Below are positions 60,839 through 64,000 of a DNA stretch of 64,000 nt, piece by piece. The notes beneath the pieces are model-generated. The model saw only the letters and a list, made by a program, of their open reading frames with translations, was not told where the DNA came from and did no database searches. This DNA comes from Varanus komodoensis. Lineage: Eukaryota > Chordata > Lepidosauria > Squamata > Varanidae. Positions within the stretch are counted from its first letter, which is position 1, and each line of letters begins with the position of its first letter. The stretch is taken from assembly GCF_004798865.1 (NCBI RefSeq), contig NW_025336587.1:870734-934733 (forward strand), given 5' to 3'. A program made the translations under genes and the position numbers.

Positions 60839-63674
60839 AGAGCTGTGCAGCTCTCAGCTGTAACTTGGCACGACTATTTGAGCAGTTGGACAGAGTCGCT
60901 TTCCTTACATGCATGCACTTGCTTCGGCCTGCTTTTGGCCGTACGGTTGGAAATGTGTTAAGCCTTTTGAGCTGAACGACGGGAACGGGTTTTCCAGTAT
61001 CGTGTATTCCCAGCTGCAATCATGTAAATAGGCCTTTCTGCTAACCAGTTCGCTCCATATGCTTTGAGCCACAGCTCTCACGGCCAATACTCTGGCAGAG
61101 GGCAAAGGAAGCCACCCAGCTGGGCCAAGTCCCTGCCCCAGGGCAAGAAGTAAGTTCCCTTTCCCCTCGCCAGAGAACCGCTCAGTCCGTTAGCCCTTGT
61201 GCTCTCCTGGCCTTGGTGTTGCGGAAAAGAACTCCCAGTCCTCCAACCCGGAAGCACTGAATCTGGGTGCGGAGCAGACCATGGACTGAATTGGCGGCAG
61301 TCTGGCATCGTTTCCATCTTGTGCAAAGATCTTTCAGCCTCGCCATAGTCAGCAAGCTGTAATTGGGCCGCGGGGGACTGGAATGAGTCTTGTGGGGGGC
61401 GGTGCTGCTGTGCATCGCAAGCGCCCTGCTTTGCAAAACGGGGCTGATTTTTTCAGGGGCCAGAAGTGAGTCAGAGTGTGCAGGCTTTCCCATAATATAT
61501 TCAGCTGTTCTTGGGTCGGTCTGTTTTGCAGAAGGAACAGTAGAGATGCTTGGCACTGAGATTTGGTCATGGTAGTTGGTCAAGCCGCTTGTCCTCACAC
61601 CCCCTTGAATGCCTTTGCTTAGTTCTTCCAAGTGGATTCACCCATCCCCAAGGCGTAACATATCAGCACAACCCGGGGGAAAGCCCAAGGTTGGGAACAA
61701 GTCGGACGGGAGAGGGAGGATTCCCCAAGGATGACAGCCCCCAACCCCCCACCCCGCCCTGTGCGTGTCACCAGTGGCCCTGGGGGACCCTTCCCTTTCC
61801 TTGCGCAGCCCCACTTGGAAAGTGCAGCACAGGAAAAATGTGCCCGTGCGTTGCAAGAGGGTCTTGATGTGAAAACATTTTGTTCTCAGCCCTTGTTGCC
61901 AGAAGCGCATCCAGAGACTTATTTCAGCTGAGTCGGGGAGGGGGAGGGGGAGAAGATTAAAAGGGGGCTTAGAGACCTGCCGGAATTGGGGTTGCGATGG
62001 CGGGACAGAATCAGGCACAAACGCAGCTGAGTGGAGGAGTGAGGGCGAGCCACGGGGTGCTCCGCCGCCTTCCTCAAGCCCCACAGGGCAGAGGGCCAGA
62101 ATTTAATGTGCAATCCAACAAGGAGCTTTCTCAAGCTTGAGTCGGATAAATCCCCCTCATTTCCCAGGGGGCAGGGGCCGTGGGGTCACTCGGTACTCAA
62201 AAAGAACCACAGCTGTGTGCTTGGCATTTTGCAGATATTGTTACAGGTGGGTACGGAGAAGGGTCTGTGGGGGGGCAGAATCCTATCCCCCAGTGCAGAA
62301 AATGTGGCTATTACTCATCCCCCGATGACAATTACCACACTGCTTCTGTCAAAAATGAACACAGAGTTTCTGGCCAGCACATTTCCAGAGGCTGCACGGT
62401 TCTGTTCTCCTGTACGCTCCCGCTCACGCACCCCTGCTCCTGCCCCACCCCCAAAGGCACACTCATTGTGAAGGCTGCAGGTGTTACAAAGCCTAATTAA
62501 CAGAGATCAAAGAGGGATTTAGAACAGAAAGGAACAGAGACCCACCATGCTAGCACTGAAACCCTTTCATATGGGTCACTGCCAAAGTGGAGTGCAGAGA
62601 AGGAGAGGCAGGTGAAGCTGCCTCCCCGCCCCCCCCGGCCCCACTTCTCATCTGCGCATGCATGCGAGAGGCTGGAAGCAACTCGCCCTGCTTTTGTTGG
62701 GGGGGCATCTATTCCTCCTCACTTTCAGTGCCCCTCGAAGCAACCCTCCCACAAAAAAAAAAAAAGAGATGTGGCTTGAAAAATCCTCTTTTCGCCCCAC
62801 ACGGTTCATTCCACGCAGAGCCACATCGCTTAAGAATACACACACCCTGGTGCAGGTGTGTCGGAATTGTGTGGCTGAGAAGTAGATTCCGTGCAGTGAG
62901 CACACCTCAGAGCATGGTCTGGCACTTCATAATCAGTGCACAGCACCCTGGGGTGTGGAGTGTGCTCCCCCCACACCTTCCTTGCCTCTCCCGACTCCTC
63001 CTCCCTCTCTGGGGACTTTCAAATCTACTGCCAAACCTGACCCCCAATTCATTCCCTTATGTAACCAAGATAATGCCGAGTTTGTCAGCATAACTGCAGT
63101 GGACTCTCAGGGCACTTTGACTTTCCTTCAGCCGCATGAAGGATGTTATATATTTTCTCTATAAATGAGGCTGAGGCAGAATGGTGTGTGTTGCTTTGCA
63201 CGTCTTGCCGAAAAGTAAGATACAGACTTAATATGCAGACACTGACTCATGCAGAAAAACATCAAATCCACATACGCATCCCTGTGGAGTCAGTTTTGTT
63301 CCTTTTATTATTCCAGCTAGAACTCCGCTGATTGCATCGAGGCTGGACTGTGCTTATGCTCCTGATACGGAGTTGCTTGTGGGAAGAGGAAGGAATAGAA
63401 ACAGTAGGGATCTGCAGGGCACAGTGAGGATTTTGTAACCAGCCTGTGTTTGGAGAGCCCCTTTGGAGGGCCCTGCTCTCTGACCGGACCTTGAGGACAG
63501 CAGGGTAGTAGTAGAAAAGGCCATCATGGCGCCTTTTCAGTAGTGCCCCTTCCTGTGTAATATGCACCCCTTTGCGACTGATGTTGAGACGGAGTTGGGA
63601 ATGCTCTCTCTTTTTTTTAAACTGGAAATTTTTATTACATCTGCCGTTGGTGGATTTTTGTTGTCTTTATTATT

Positions 63675-64000
63675 GAAACAGGTACAACTTGTTAGTTGCG
63701 AAGGCTCGTCCGACCCATCGCAACCTCATGGACAACACTCCTCCAGGCCCTCCTGTCCTCCACCATCCCCCAGAGTCCACCCAAGCTCAGGCCCACTGCC
63801 CCAGTGACTCCTTCCAGCCGCCTCATCCTCTGCCGTCCTCTTCTCTTGCCATCTATTGCTCCCAGCATTAGGCTCTTCTCCAGGGAGTCCTTCCTTCTCA
63901 TTAGGTGGACAAAGTCTTAGAGTTTCATCTTCAGGATCTGGCCTTCTAAAGAGCAGTCAGGGTTGCTCTCCTCTAGGACTGACCGGTTTGATCTCCTCGC
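63675..64000 (-). repeat. BovB (RTE) LINE 3' fragment, reverse strand, cut by window edge
   Basis: The minus-strand frame reads MRRKDSLEKSLMLGAIDGK, then RRGRQRMRRLEGVTGAVGL and MVEDRRAWRSVVHEVAMGRT up to a stop at about 63692. This is the C-terminus of BovB ORF2 and is closer to the mammalian-known motif (SLEKxLMLGxxxGRRxxGRQRMRxLxGxT) than the other two fragments. The frame is open for 69 codons and the element continues beyond the window. Confidence 0.8.

Larger units (their letters stand above)
59677..64000 (+). other. Intron after exon R (5' part)
   Basis: At least 4.3 kb without the next exon, which should begin with the Ser of SAGVGRTG. It holds the TTGCACAAATTGTGC repeat (60504-60838) and a BovB fragment at the edge (63675-64000). 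The rest shows nothing I recognise. Confidence 0.6.

Noticed and set aside
1-64000. CRISPR arrays, bacterial operons, retrovirus-like elements
   Set aside because: No evenly spaced repeats with spacers, no prokaryotic gene layout, and no LTR pairs or gag/pol/env-like frames were seen. The window is ordinary vertebrate gene DNA.

Overview
The window is vertebrate nuclear DNA, most likely from a squamate reptile. It holds the middle and 3' part of one large, intron-rich gene on the + strand. The protein pieces match receptor-type protein tyrosine phosphatase sigma (PTPRS), a member of the LAR family. The squamate assignment is an inference from the repeats: BovB (RTE) LINE fragments, CR1 and L2 LINEs, tRNA-derived SINEs of the kind common in lizards, and many short palindromic elements. 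I cannot name the species.

Eighteen coding exons (lettered A-R here) lie between 2739 and 59676. Every one has a GT donor and an AG acceptor, and the reading phases join without a break over 2,911 coding bases (about 970 codons). In order they encode fibronectin III (FN3) domain 4 (exon A), FN3-5 (B, C, D), FN3-6 and FN3-7 in one exon (E), FN3-8 and the membrane-proximal ectodomain with its basic processing site (F-I), the transmembrane helix (J), the juxtamembrane segment (K, L, M), the wedge (N), and most of the first phosphatase domain D1 (O-R). The last exon ends two bases after the catalytic cysteine codon. The signal peptide, Ig domains and FN3-1 to FN3-3 lie before the window. The rest of D1 and all of D2 lie after it.

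Three exons are very small and keep the frame: 27 nt in FN3-5, 12 nt just inside the membrane, and 48 nt in the juxtamembrane region. LAR-family genes are known to use such mini-exons to vary adhesion and cytoplasmic forms. All outer boundaries of the FN3-4 to FN3-7 exons are phase 1, which fits the known short forms lacking those domains.

All else is intron. Introns up to exon L are 0.7-5.7 kb, with one 100-base assembly gap (15034-15133). The two introns around the wedge exon are about 10 kb and 9 kb. They carry the one DNA transposon with recognisable ends (a 384-bp TA-flanked element at 36751-37134) and several AT-rich, repeat-poor blocks that could be conserved regulatory DNA. No second gene, RNA gene, CRISPR array or retrovirus-like element was seen. 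I found no new biological system. The points most worth following are the mini-exon set and several short palindromic repeat families that recur across the window.
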